Of a stretch of 64,000 nucleotides of DNA, positions 8,472 through 16,202 are shown in pieces. The notes under the pieces were generated by a model. It had not been told where the DNA came from and ran no database searches. It saw only the letters and a program-made list of their open reading frames with translations. Every line of letters starts with the position of its first letter. Position 1 is the stretch's first letter. The translations under genes were made by a program, and so were the position numbers. This DNA is from Desulfarculaceae bacterium (lineage in GTDB: Bacteria > Desulfobacterota > Desulfarculia > Desulfarculales > Desulfarculaceae), in assembly GCA_021737145.1 (NCBI GenBank), contig JAIPEN010000011.1, forward strand, positions 83,734 to 147,733, read 5' to 3'.

Positions 8472-9044
8472 GTGCTGGTGCCCAAATACATTTACCTGAC
8501 CAAGGGCAAAGGGGTGCACAAGGAGAAGCTGGCCAGCTTCGAGCTGGCTCTCAGGTCGGCGGGCATCGCCAGCCAGAACCTGGTGCACGTCTCCTCCATC
8601 TTCCCGCCGGACTGCAAACTAATAAGCCGCCAAAAGGGCGAGAGCATGCTGGTGCCCGGCCAGATCCTCTTTTGCGTCATGGCCCGCAACGAGACCAACG
8701 AGCCCCACCGGCTCATCTCCTCCTCAATCGGCCTGGCCCTGCCCACCGATCGCAAGCTGCACGGCTATCTGAGCGAGCACAAGGGCTACGGCCAGAGCGC
8801 CAAGACCTCGGGCGAGTATGCCGAGGACCTGGCCGCCGAGATGCTGGCCTCCACCCTGGGCATCGACTTTGACGTGGACCAGAGCTGGGACGAGAAGAAG
8901 CAGGTCTTCCGCATGTCCGGCAAGATCGTCAAGACCAGCGAGATCACCCAGACCTCGGTGGGCCCCAAGGACGGCAAGTGGGCGACCTCCGTGGCCGCGG
9001 CGGTGATGATCATGGAGTGGCTGGAGGAGGAAGGGGCCCGGTAA
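8472..9044 (+). CDS. pdaD: Pyruvoyl-dependent arginine decarboxylase
   Basis: A 190-residue proenzyme of the archaeal-type pyruvoyl arginine decarboxylase. Self-cleavage would occur in VHVSSIFPPD between Ser41 and Ser42, creating the pyruvoyl group at the new N-terminus. It makes agmatine from arginine, the substrate of the divergent agmatinase. The start is GTG with GGAGA upstream. The next gene starts on its stop codon (TAATG). This replaces the PLP-type SpeA found in many other bacteria. Confidence 0.93.
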   Translation: MLVPKYIYLTKGKGVHKEKLASFELALRSAGIASQNLVHVSSIFPPDCKLISRQKGESMLVPGQILFCVMARNETNEPHRLISSSIGLALPTDRKLHGYLSEHKGYGQSAKTSGEYAEDLAAEMLASTLGIDFDVDQSWDEKKQVFRMSGKIVKTSEITQTSVGPKDGKWATSVAAAVMIMEWLEEEGAR

Positions 9045-9790
9045 TGATCGAAACGAGCGGCGAGCTACAGGGCCGTCCCCTGGCCCCGGACCAGAGCTTT
9101 TGCTTTGCCTGCCGCCCGGGCCTGGCCTGCTTCAACTCCTGCTGCACGGGCAAGCGCCTGCCGCTGTTGCCCTATGACTTCCTGCGCCTCCGACAGGCCC
9201 TGGACCTGCCCGCGGCCGAGGTGCTGTCCCGCCACGTGGAGCTGGAGGCCGACCCGGTATCCGGCTGGCCCGCCCTGAGGATCAAGCTGACCCCCGAAGG
9301 CGCCTGTCCCTTTGTGAGCGAGCAGGGCTGCGCGGTCTACCTCGACCGCCCCACCTGCTGCCGCATCTACCCCCTGGCCAGGGCGGTGCGCCCCGGCAAG
9401 GGAGGCCGGCCGCCCCGGGAGGTCTTTTTGCGCCAAGACACCCCCGGTTGCCTGGGCTGGGACCAGCCCGAGGAGCTGACCATCGCCGCCTGGACCCTGG
9501 ACCAGGGCTTGGCTCCCTATCAGGCGGCCAACAACCAGGCCATGGGGCTGTTCATGCACCCGGCCCGCCAGGGCGAGGTGAGCCTCAACGACCAGCAGAC
9601 CCACGCCTTTATCAGCGCCCTGTACAATCTGGAGGCCTTCCGGCCCTTGGCGGCCTCGCCGGGCTTTGGCGAGAAGTTCGGCTTCAGCCAGGAGCGCCTG
9701 GCCGAGGCCCTGGCCGATGACGAGGCCCTGCTGAGCCTGGGCGTCGACTGGCTGACCGGGGTGTTTTTCGGAAAAACCAAGACCGAATAA
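9044..9790 (+). CDS. YkgJ-type cysteine cluster protein
   Basis: A 248-residue protein of the YkgJ cysteine-cluster (putative zinc- or iron-chelating) family. Cysteines occur as CFACRPGLACFNSCC near residues 20-35 and again as CPFVSEQGC and CCRIYPLA near 90-120, with a further Cys at DTPGCLGW. The biochemical role is unknown; the metal site is inferred from the family. The ATG overlaps the pdaD stop by one base, so it is translated from the same message and may support polyamine synthesis or simply share the promoter. Confidence 0.88.
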   Translation: MIETSGELQGRPLAPDQSFCFACRPGLACFNSCCTGKRLPLLPYDFLRLRQALDLPAAEVLSRHVELEADPVSGWPALRIKLTPEGACPFVSEQGCAVYLDRPTCCRIYPLARAVRPGKGGRPPREVFLRQDTPGCLGWDQPEELTIAAWTLDQGLAPYQAANNQAMGLFMHPARQGEVSLNDQQTHAFISALYNLEAFRPLAASPGFGEKFGFSQERLAEALADDEALLSLGVDWLTGVFFGKTKTE

Positions 9791-9977
9791 TCGCGAAAAT
9801 TATGATTGAGGATATGTGCCGGATGACCGCCGGGCATGAAGAGCGCGACGACTCCTTTTTCATGCCATCGGATCCGGCGGACCAGCGTGGCTTCCCCGGA
9901 TAATTTGGCAGGACAGCCTCGAGTGGGTTACTATTTTCCATTAGAATTTCGACTTGCCGCACCAAACCGGGGGGATC

Positions 9978-10598
9978 ATGTCTTTTGAGCTATTAATGAC
10001 ATATATGATCTCGGTGGCGATCATAGTGGTGGTGCCGGGCCCCAACGTAATGCTGGTGGTGAACGACAGCATCAACGTTGGGTTCAAAAAGGGATTTTTA
10101 ACCATTTTGGGCATCAAGGCGGGCACCCTGTTGCTGGTCGGCCTGTCCATGATAGGGCTTACCGCGCTATTGACTTGGTTTTCCTGGCTGTTCCTGGCCG
10201 TCAAATGGGTGGGCGTGTGCTATCTGCTCTATCTGGGAATAATGCAGATCCGCTCTTCCGGCAAGCCGGCGGGGCCGGTGGATTTGCCCCAGGCAGGCAA
10301 CCGCAAGCTGTTCATGAGAGGATTTTTGGTCTCGGCCACCAATCCCAAGGGACTTTTGTTCGCGGGCGCCTTTTTCCCGCAGTTTTTGAACCCCGAGGCC
10401 CCGCTGATCCCTCAGATGGTTATCCTTTGCGTGGCTTTCGTGGTGGTCGCGTTCTTGGTCGAGACGGTCTATGCCTATGCCGGCAATCTGGCGGCCGGGC
10501 TGTTCAAATCGGATCGCTTCAGAAAGGTCAGCCAGCGCATATCAGGCGCGGTCTTGATCGCTTTCGGCATCGCCCTTTGCTTTGCCGAGGAGAAATAG
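9978..10598 (+). CDS. LysE/RhtB family amino-acid exporter
   Basis: A 206-residue inner-membrane protein with about six hydrophobic segments. The N-terminal VVVPGPNVMLVVNDSINVG motif is characteristic of LysE/RhtB exporters. GFLVSATNPKGLLFAGAFFP is the second conserved loop. The start at MSFELL is taken because GGGGGA lies just upstream and an earlier ATG adds a non-family extension. Substrate cannot be read from sequence; amino acids or derivatives are usual. It stands alone, converging with the TauE-type gene. Confidence 0.9.
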   Translation: MSFELLMTYMISVAIIVVVPGPNVMLVVNDSINVGFKKGFLTILGIKAGTLLLVGLSMIGLTALLTWFSWLFLAVKWVGVCYLLYLGIMQIRSSGKPAGPVDLPQAGNRKLFMRGFLVSATNPKGLLFAGAFFPQFLNPEAPLIPQMVILCVAFVVVAFLVETVYAYAGNLAAGLFKSDRFRKVSQRISGAVLIAFGIALCFAEEK

Positions 10599-10619
10599 GC
10601 CAGCCCTTGCCACGGGAAA

Positions 10620-11540
10620 TCAGTTCAGCAGATAGCCGCCCACGTACTTGACGGCCACCACCAGCAAGATAATTCCCAGCATTAGCTTGAGCCAGCTCGG
10701 CTTGACCAGGCGTTGCAGCCGGGCCCCGCAGTACATGCCCGCCACCCCGCCCAGCCCGAACAGCGCGCCCAGGAGCCAGTCCGGGGCCACGGCCATCTGA
10801 CCGGCGTACCAGGGGGCGATGGCCTGGTAAAAGGCCACCCCCACGATGCTGGTGACAAAGGTGCCCATGAGCGCCGCGCCGGCCACGGCGTGCACCGGCA
10901 GGCCGAACACGGCCACGAAGAAGGGGGCCACGATGGCCCCGCCCCCGATGCCGTAGACCCCGCCCACCATGCCCACGGCCAGCGACAGGCCGAAGATGCC
11001 CGGGGTGGAGCAGGCGTAGTCCTGGCCCGCGAAGGTGAAGGAGAGCCGCCGCCAGGAGAGCCGGCAGGCCTCCACCACGAAGGCGGCGGGCTGGCCTTCC
11101 AGCAGGGGGCTTTTTTCCCGCTGGGCCGCGCGGGCCTTGCGGCGCTGGGCGACGAGATCCCAGAACAAGCGGGCCCCGATATAGAGCAGCACGCAGCCCA
11201 CGAAGACCTTGAAAGGCCCGGGGTCGGGCAGCCATTTCAGACGGATGAAGCCCCCGGCTATCACCCCGGGCAGGGTGCCGGCCACCACCACCCAGGTGAG
11301 CGGCCAGACCATGCGGCCCTCGCGGATATAGCGCCACACCCCGGCCGGGATGGCCACGATGTTGAACACCAGGTTGGTGGGGCTGACCGCCGGGGAGGTG
11401 AAGCCCAAAAAGCTCATCTGAAAGGGCAGCAAGAGGAAGGCCCCGCTCACCCCGCCCATGGAGGTGAACAGGCTGATGACAAAGGCCACCAGGGGGGGCA
11501 GCCACAGGGGGCAGTCGACGCCGGAGACGGGGAAATGCAA
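10620..11540 (-). CDS. TauE/SafE family anion permease
   Basis: A 306-residue membrane protein of the TauE/SafE family (COG0730) with two hydrophobic halves. Each half has a conserved small-residue loop: SLFTSMGGVSGAFLLLPF near residue 25 and GMVGGVYGIGGGAIVAPFF in the second half. Family members move sulfite, sulfoacetate or related anions. In a sulfur-metabolising anaerobe export of an organosulfur anion is plausible but unproven. The start appears to be TTG, since the only well-placed Shine-Dalgarno (GAGGAGG) fits it and the nearby ATG is in another frame. Confidence 0.88.
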   Translation of the reverse strand: MHFPVSGVDCPLWLPPLVAFVISLFTSMGGVSGAFLLLPFQMSFLGFTSPAVSPTNLVFNIVAIPAGVWRYIREGRMVWPLTWVVVAGTLPGVIAGGFIRLKWLPDPGPFKVFVGCVLLYIGARLFWDLVAQRRKARAAQREKSPLLEGQPAAFVVEACRLSWRRLSFTFAGQDYACSTPGIFGLSLAVGMVGGVYGIGGGAIVAPFFVAVFGLPVHAVAGAALMGTFVTSIVGVAFYQAIAPWYAGQMAVAPDWLLGALFGLGGVAGMYCGARLQRLVKPSWLKLMLGIILLVVAVKYVGGYLLN

Positions 11541-11610
11541 GCATCCTCCTCGGAATAAGGATTATCCGAGGATAGCTCCAAAAGGCCGCATAGGCAAGGG
11601 TCTGCGCGGC

Positions 11611-12039
11611 CTAGGGGCCGGGACGGAAGACGATCTTGGCGCTGGTGTCCGGGCCCACGTTGTCATAGTCGCAGGTGATCAGGCAGGGGCCCAGCACCTC
11701 GCGGCGGGGGCGGCAGGAGAACAGATAGTCGTCGCCCCAGGCGGTGATCTCCACCACCAGCCGGGCCGCGCAGGAGGGCCCGCCGCCCGCCTCGGCCAGG
11801 TTCACCCGGAAGGCGTAGGTGGGGCTGGCCGCCAGGGAGTCGGCGTCGAAGCCCCGGGACCAGGTGTCGGACCGGCCCGGAGGCAACTCCACGGCGCGGC
11901 CTTGGTTCACCCGGAAGGCCACCGTGGCGGCGGAGTCGTTTTCAAGCGTTAGGGAAAAGGAGCCGAACTGATCGGACGCGGCCAGGGGGGCCGGCAGGGC
12001 CAGCAGGCAGGCCAGGCACAACAGGGGCAGGTAGCGCAC
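11611..12039 (-). CDS. Secreted hypothetical protein
   Basis: A 142-residue protein with a clear Sec signal (residues 1-21, MRYLPLLCLACLLALPAPLA then ASD). The mature part is beta-rich with four cysteines that could form disulfides in the periplasm. I do not recognise a family. The start is GTG. Its layout (a strand with END or ISN, a WSR/WFL segment, then a Cys-rich end leading to KIVF or KISI) resembles the neighbouring protein at 12122, suggesting that the two are diverged paralogues. Confidence 0.65.
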   Translation of the reverse strand: MRYLPLLCLACLLALPAPLAASDQFGSFSLTLENDSAATVAFRVNQGRAVELPPGRSDTWSRGFDADSLAASPTYAFRVNLAEAGGGPSCAARLVVEITAWGDDYLFSCRPRREVLGPCLITCDYDNVGPDTSAKIVFRPGP

Positions 12040-12121
12040 CGCACATGCTCTTTCCGCGGACCGCGGAAGGTTACGCCCAAATTATGGCACAAAAGCGGGG
12101 CGGCGTCTTGCGCCAGGGGTC

Positions 12122-12523
12122 TTATTCGGCAATGCTGATCTTGATCTGGCAGTTGCCATCGCTGTGTTGCTGCTGGGATACACTACAGTTGCCGTGCCAG
12201 GTGGTGGCCCGGCAAGCCAGAATCTTGGGTCCGAAGTCCCAGTAGTTGCGCACCTGAGCCAAGCCCTCGCAGAGCACGGAATGATCTTTTTGGTTGTAGA
12301 CCGTGAAGTCGTAGTTATGGTTGGCGGGCCTCAGGAACCAGGCCGTGTCCCGGTTGTCGAAGGAGGTTTGGCCGCCCGCGCTAATAGCCTTCACATCATA
12401 GTAGGTCTCGCCCCTCACCTCCACGCTCACCCCCAGCTTGCCCTGGTTGGAGATTTCCAACTGCAAATTTTGCGGCAAGGGCGGCGGCCAGTCAACCGGG
12501 GCATGAACCGCATTCACCCGCAT
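12122..12523 (-). CDS. Hypothetical beta-rich protein, paralogue of its neighbour
   Basis: About 133 residues; not recognised. It is beta-rich with several cysteines near the C-terminus (ILACRATTWHGNC, DGNCQIKI). Similar spacing of features to the secreted protein at 11611 suggests common origin, but here no signal peptide is visible. The start is uncertain: ATG at 12523 and TTG at 12568 are both possible and neither has a good ribosome-binding site, so the gene may be 5'-degraded or exported by another route. Confidence 0.5.
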   Translation of the reverse strand: MRVNAVHAPVDWPPPLPQNLQLEISNQGKLGVSVEVRGETYYDVKAISAGGQTSFDNRDTAWFLRPANHNYDFTVYNQKDHSVLCEGLAQVRNYWDFGPKILACRATTWHGNCSVSQQQHSDGNCQIKISIAE

Positions 12524-12773
12524 CAAGCGGGGGTTTGGCCCAAAAGGAAAGTGGGCTTTTTCCCCCAAGAATGGTAGTATTGTCTACCCAAGAAAAACCT
12601 AGGGGTTTTGAAGGGTGTAATGTATTGCGTCTCCGCCTGCCCCGACTCGCTTCTACCTCTCCCAAGACGCCTCGGCCGGATTGACAGCGACGCCGGCGGG
12701 CGGCGCGAGGCCGGGCGGCCCATGGATCACAACGAGGCTTATCCCGCCAGGGAAAAGACCCGAGGCCACGACT

Positions 12774-13775
12774 ATGTACAACGCCGAAGTAAAGGGCACC
12801 GGGTCTTTCACTCCCGAGGCCATATTGACCAATCAAGACCTGGAAAAGGTGGTGGACACCAGCGACGACTGGATCACCCGCCGCACCGGCATCAAGGAGC
12901 GGCGCATCGCCACCAATGGTCTCAAGACCAGCGAGATGGGGGCCCGCGCCGCCCGCCAGGCCCTGGAGGCGGCCGGGGTGGACCCCGGCGACCTGGACCT
13001 GGTGGTGGTGGGCACGGTGACCCCGGACCGCCAGTTCCCCTCCTGCGCCTGTGCGCTGCAAGAGAAGATAGGGGCCAAGCGGGCGGCCAGCATGGACGTA
13101 TCGGCCGGCTGCTCGGGCTTTATCTACGCCCTTAGCGTGGCCAACAATGCCATACGCTGCGGCGAGGCCGAGCACGCCCTGGTGGTGGGCTCGGAGGTGC
13201 TTTCCTCGGTGACCAACTGGGACGACCGGGGCACCTGCGTGCTCTTGGGCGACGGGGCCGGGGCGGTGGTGCTCAGCCGCACCGACAAGGACACCGGCAT
13301 CCGCTCCATCCATCTGCGCTCCGACGGCTCCTTCGGCAACCTGCTCTACTCGGTGGACCAGTCCGATGTGCGCTCCGGTCTGGAGATTTTGCCCGGGGTG
13401 AGCGACTTGAAGCCCTACTACCTGGTCATGGACGGGCAGAAGCTGTTCAAAAAGGCGGTGGAGTGCCTGGAGGAGATCACCCGCTGGACCCTGGATAAGG
13501 CCGGCGTGGAGGTGAGCGAGCTGGCCCTGATGGTTCCCCACCAGGCCAACATCCGCATCATCAACGCCCTGGCCCAGCGCCTGGGCCTGGCCCAGGACAA
13601 GGTCTACACCACCATCGAAAAGTACGGCAACACCTCTTCGGCCTCCATCCCCATGGCCCTGGCCGAGGCGGCCCGCCAGGGATGCCTGGCCCCCTGCGAC
13701 AAGCTTCTTATGGTCACCTTCGGCGCGGGCCTAACCTGGGGCGCCTCCTTGGTCGAGTGGAGCTGCCAGCTGTGA
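12774..13775 (+). CDS. fabH: Beta-ketoacyl-ACP synthase III
   Basis: FabH, 333 residues, which condenses acetyl-CoA with malonyl-ACP to start fatty-acid synthesis. The Cys-His-Asn triad is complete: Cys113 in DVSAGCSGFIYAL, His256 in VPHQANIRII and Asn286 in YGNTSSASIP. The start at MYNAEVKG is the family N-terminus; the open frame extends further upstream only through non-homologous sequence. The plsC gene overlaps its stop (GTGA), so fatty-acid initiation and phospholipid acylation are translationally linked. Confidence 0.96.
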   Translation: MYNAEVKGTGSFTPEAILTNQDLEKVVDTSDDWITRRTGIKERRIATNGLKTSEMGARAARQALEAAGVDPGDLDLVVVGTVTPDRQFPSCACALQEKIGAKRAASMDVSAGCSGFIYALSVANNAIRCGEAEHALVVGSEVLSSVTNWDDRGTCVLLGDGAGAVVLSRTDKDTGIRSIHLRSDGSFGNLLYSVDQSDVRSGLEILPGVSDLKPYYLVMDGQKLFKKAVECLEEITRWTLDKAGVEVSELALMVPHQANIRIINALAQRLGLAQDKVYTTIEKYGNTSSASIPMALAEAARQGCLAPCDKLLMVTFGAGLTWGASLVEWSCQL

Positions 13776-14527
13776 GCCGACCCTTGAAAGCGCTGGCCTA
13801 CCGGGTGTGGCTGACCTTTGTGCACATCTACGTTTTGCTCATGACCGCCATCTTCTCCACCTGGTCCATCATGCTGTTCCTGTTCGACTCCAGCGGCCGG
13901 GCCACCCATTTTTACGGGGCCCAGCCCTGGGCCCGGGTGCTTCTGTGGGGCTGCCGGGTGAAAGCGGAACTGGAGGGGATGGAAAACCTGCCCTCCCCGG
14001 ACCGCACCGAGCCCCTGGTGCTGGTGTGCAACCACACCAGCATGTTCGACATCCTGGCCCTGCTGGCGCGCCTGCCGGTGGACTTCAAGTTCGTGGTCAA
14101 GGCCGAGCTGGGCAAGGTGCCCCTGTGGGGCTACGCCATGAAAAAGGCGGGCTACATCTTCGTGCAGCGGGGCAGCGGCGGACAGGCCGGGGTCTTGATG
14201 CGCCAGGCGGTGGAGCGCATCAAGGGGGGCAGCGCGGTGCTGTTTTTCGCCGAGGGCACCCGTTCGGCCGACGGCCGCTTGGGCGAGTTCAAGCGGGGGG
14301 CCTTTGTGCTGGCTTCCCAGGCCGGGGCGGACGTGTTGCCCATCGCCATAGAGGGCGCGGCCTCGGTGCTGGCCCCCAAGAGCTTCCAGATACATCCCGG
14401 CCATATCACCGTGCGGGTGCTGCCGGTGGTGGACGACCCGGCGGTGAAGAAAAGCTCCAGGAAGCTCATGGCCGAGGTGCACCAGGTGCTCTCCGACAGC
14501 CTGGAGCACGAACGCCTGGCCGCCTGA
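13772..14527 (+). CDS. plsC: 1-acyl-glycerol-3-phosphate acyltransferase
   Basis: A 251-residue PlsC-type acyltransferase that converts lysophosphatidate to phosphatidate at the inner membrane. One hydrophobic segment spans residues 12-38. The catalytic HX4D box is NHTSMFD (His88, Asp93), and the phosphate-binding FAEGTRS lies at about 159-165. The GTG start overlaps the fabH stop as GTGA; an upstream ATG inside fabH is rejected because it would add a shadow sequence. It could instead be a related acyltransferase of the same fold, but context supports PlsC. Confidence 0.9.
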   Translation: MSRPLKALAYRVWLTFVHIYVLLMTAIFSTWSIMLFLFDSSGRATHFYGAQPWARVLLWGCRVKAELEGMENLPSPDRTEPLVLVCNHTSMFDILALLARLPVDFKFVVKAELGKVPLWGYAMKKAGYIFVQRGSGGQAGVLMRQAVERIKGGSAVLFFAEGTRSADGRLGEFKRGAFVLASQAGADVLPIAIEGAASVLAPKSFQIHPGHITVRVLPVVDDPAVKKSSRKLMAEVHQVLSDSLEHERLAA

Positions 14528-14542
14528 TAGCAAGCTGGGCCG

Positions 14543-14572
14543 TTGCGTCCGGCGGTCCCCCGGTCCTATAAT
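14543..14572 (+). promoter_or_regulatory. Possible promoter giving a near-leaderless message
   Basis: A perfect TATAAT (14567-14572) with TTGCGT 18 bp upstream ends only 6 bp before the ATG at 14579. Transcription would begin at or next to the start codon. The match could be chance. Confidence 0.3.
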
Positions 14573-14578
14573 TCCCTA

Positions 14579-16186
14579 ATGCGCATGCTCTTTCGCATAG
14601 CCGTTTTCGGCCTGGCCCTGGGCCTGCTCCTGGCCGCGGCCTGCGCCTCGGCCCCTCCGGAACAGGAACCGGCCGCCGCGCCCGCGCCCAAGGTTCCGGT
14701 CTCCGGGCCCCTGCCCGCCACCCCGCCCGGACCGGCCGGGCGCGTCTGTTTGTGGGTGTTCTGGACCGACAACAGCACCCTGATGAAAGAGGCCCAGGCC
14801 CTGCTCCAGCAGGGGCAACCCTTCCAGACCATCGCCCTGACCATGGCCCGCGACAACAAGGGCTACGCCACCACCCAGGCCGACTGCCTCTCCCGGGCCC
14901 AGCTGCCCCCGGCCATGGACGCGGCGGTGAAAGACCTGAAGCTGGGCCAGGTGTCCAAGCCCTTCCCCCTGAACAGCGGCCAGGCCCTGGCCATGCTGAC
15001 CAGCGACGCCTTCCGCCGCCAGGCCAAGGAGTTCTACGGGCAGGGCAAGTACAAAGAGGCCATCGAGCAGCTCAAGCTGGATTTGGACCTGCACCCGGCG
15101 GCGGCGGCCTCCTGGCACCTCATGGCCCTGTGCCACTTGGCCCTGGGCGACAAGGCCGCGGCCATGAAGGACTATGACCACGCCCTGGAGTTGACTCCGA
15201 ACGACCCGGCGGTGCTAAACGACAAGGCCACCCTGTTGGCCCAGGCCGGCCAGGGCGACCAGGCGGTGGTGCTCTATCGCAGGGCCCTGGCCGCCAAGCC
15301 CGACGATCCGGTGTTCATGAACAACCTGGCCTGGGCCCTGGTGCACCAAAAGCGCGATCTGAACGAGGCCCTGGCCCTGGCCCAAGAGGCGGTCCGCCTG
15401 GCCCCGGACAACCCGGCGGTGTGGGACACCCTGGGCCAGGTGCAGCAGGCCAAGGGCGACAACGCCGCCGCGGTGGTGAGCTTTCACCACGCCGCCCGCC
15501 TGGATCCCAAGTCCCAGCCAGTGCAGGAGCGCATGCTGGGCAGCCTTTTGGCCCTCAAGTCCGGGCAGGTGGATCGCCTGGCCGCCAACAGCGCGGCCCC
15601 GGCCCCGGCCCCGGCCCCAGAGCCCAAGCCCGCGCCCAAGGTCAAGGCCAGGCCCAAGCCCGCGCCAGCTCCCAAGCCGGTGCCAAAGCCAGCGCCCAAG
15701 CCAGCGCCAGCTCCCAGGCCTGTGCCCGTGCCAGTGCCCAAGCCGGTGCCGGCACCCAAGCCCGCGCCAGCTCCCAGGCCTGTGCCCGCGCCAGCTCCCA
15801 AGCCTGTGCCCGCGCCAGCTCCCAAGCCTGTGCCTAAATTGGTCCCCGTGCCAGCCCCCAAGCCGGTGCCAGCGCCCAAACCCCAACCAGCGGCCAAGGC
15901 CGCGCCCAAGGCCAAGGCTTCCGCGCGGGACATGGGCCGCCCGCCCCGGGGCTGGTATCTGCAGCTGGCCTCCAACCGCAAGGCGTCCCTGGCCATCAAG
16001 GCCCGCGACTCCTGGGCGGCCAAGGGGCACGATGCCCGCGTCTGGGCCTGGCGCTCGCCCAAAAGCGGCCTGTGGCACCGCCTGCTGATCGGCCCCTTCA
16101 GCACCAAGACCAAGGCCCTGGTGCGCGGCGACATCCTCAAGCAGGCGGGCGAGCTCAAGGTCTACGTTCTAATCAGAGTTCCCTGA
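14579..16186 (+). CDS. Lipoprotein with parvulin-like, TPR and SPOR domains
   Basis: About 535 residues. An N-terminal lipoprotein signal ends at LLLAAACAS. Residues of roughly 50-145 resemble a worn-down PPIC (parvulin) domain, from the pattern of small helices ending DLKLGQVSKPF and a hydrophobic strand. Several TPR repeats follow (KYKEAIEQLKLDLDLHP, then DKAAAMKDYDHALELTP, then QAVVLYRRALAAKP). A long Pro-Ala-Lys linker made of PAPKPVPKPAP-like units leads to a C-terminal SPOR domain (RGWYLQLAS to IGPFSTKTKA), which binds denuded peptidoglycan glycans. It likely spans the periplasm from outer membrane to septal wall. Confidence 0.85.
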   Translation: MRMLFRIAVFGLALGLLLAAACASAPPEQEPAAAPAPKVPVSGPLPATPPGPAGRVCLWVFWTDNSTLMKEAQALLQQGQPFQTIALTMARDNKGYATTQADCLSRAQLPPAMDAAVKDLKLGQVSKPFPLNSGQALAMLTSDAFRRQAKEFYGQGKYKEAIEQLKLDLDLHPAAAASWHLMALCHLALGDKAAAMKDYDHALELTPNDPAVLNDKATLLAQAGQGDQAVVLYRRALAAKPDDPVFMNNLAWALVHQKRDLNEALALAQEAVRLAPDNPAVWDTLGQVQQAKGDNAAAVVSFHHAARLDPKSQPVQERMLGSLLALKSGQVDRLAANSAAPAPAPAPEPKPAPKVKARPKPAPAPKPVPKPAPKPAPAPRPVPVPVPKPVPAPKPAPAPRPVPAPAPKPVPAPAPKPVPKLVPVPAPKPVPAPKPQPAAKAAPKAKASARDMGRPPRGWYLQLASNRKASLAIKARDSWAAKGHDARVWAWRSPKSGLWHRLLIGPFSTKTKALVRGDILKQAGELKVYVLIRVP

Positions 16187-16202
16187 GAAGCGAAATAAAG
16201 AC

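Noticed and set aside
12590..12612. AAAACC-TAGG-GGTTTT hairpin as terminator
   Set aside because: Short stem with weak pairs; it may be chance in the gap before fabH.
15590..15900. Tandem repeat DNA rich in CCAGCGCCC-like units
   Set aside because: It encodes the Pro-Ala-Lys linker of the TPR-SPOR lipoprotein and is low-complexity coding sequence, not a CRISPR or a separate repeat element.
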